Positions 63,904 to 64,000 of a stretch of 64,000 nucleotides of DNA are shown here, in pieces. How positions within the stretch are numbered: position 1 is the stretch's first letter; every line of letters begins with the position of its first letter. Under the pieces are notes generated by a model that was not told the origin of the DNA, did not search any database, and saw only the letters and a program-made list of their open reading frames with translations. Source of the stretch: Branchiostoma floridae (taxonomy: Eukaryota > Chordata > Leptocardii > Amphioxiformes > Branchiostomatidae); contig NC_049984.1 in NCBI RefSeq assembly GCF_000003815.2, positions 16,352,601-16,416,600 on the forward strand. The letters run 5' to 3'. Position numbers and translations under genes: made by a program.

Positions 63904-64000
63904 GTGAGCCACGATAGAGAAATTACAAGTATTGGTTGTGTAAAAAGAGTATCTTTATTCAGTGACGTACCAACCTGATGAAACTATGCTATTCACAGTA

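Overview
The window is animal nuclear DNA: genes are split by GT-AG introns, are sparse, and sit among many short transposons. Protein matches recalled from memory (CFAP418/C8orf37, ZNF341, ZNF236), exon sizes and repeat style fit an invertebrate deuterostome, most likely a lancelet (Branchiostoma). No bacterial, organellar, rRNA or tRNA gene was recognised. There are two 100-base assembly gaps (28315-28414, 36499-36598).

Layout. 1-2264: low-complexity DNA and a large fold-back inverted repeat. 2272-8439: a tandem pair of two-exon genes on the + strand for an ATP-grasp-like protein of about 485 residues. 10978-15608: a six-exon CFAP418 orthologue (+), a ciliary-base/photoreceptor protein. 19204-23565: a three-exon candidate secreted peptide precursor on the - strand, with signal peptide, TATA box and poly(A) signal. 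23630-33256: mostly repeats (MITEs, a 358-bp duplication, 121-bp repeats), with one unresolved ORF near 31.1 kb. 33594-43566: complete 11-exon ZNF341 orthologue (-). 45390-63903: ZNF236 orthologue (+), 19 exons and 25 zinc fingers in view, running off the right edge. ZNF341 and ZNF236 are head to head, 1.8 kb between start codons, with YY1-like AAGATGGCG motifs at both ends.

Most exon joins were checked by phase and every listed gene model stays open through its joins. ZNF341 and ZNF236 are transcription factors, CFAP418 is ciliary, and the ATP-grasp pair is probably enzymatic; nothing suggests they act in one pathway.

The most unusual observations are in the repeats. Several hAT-like non-autonomous transposons share CAGGG termini but carry different short subterminal motifs. 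In two of them the motif has changed in step at six matching sites (GGGTGCAC versus ACCTGCAC) while the bases between stayed the same. A 5'-truncated LINE with an open reverse-transcriptase frame sits inside an older repeat, and a paralogous empty site for it lies 4 kb away in the same gene.
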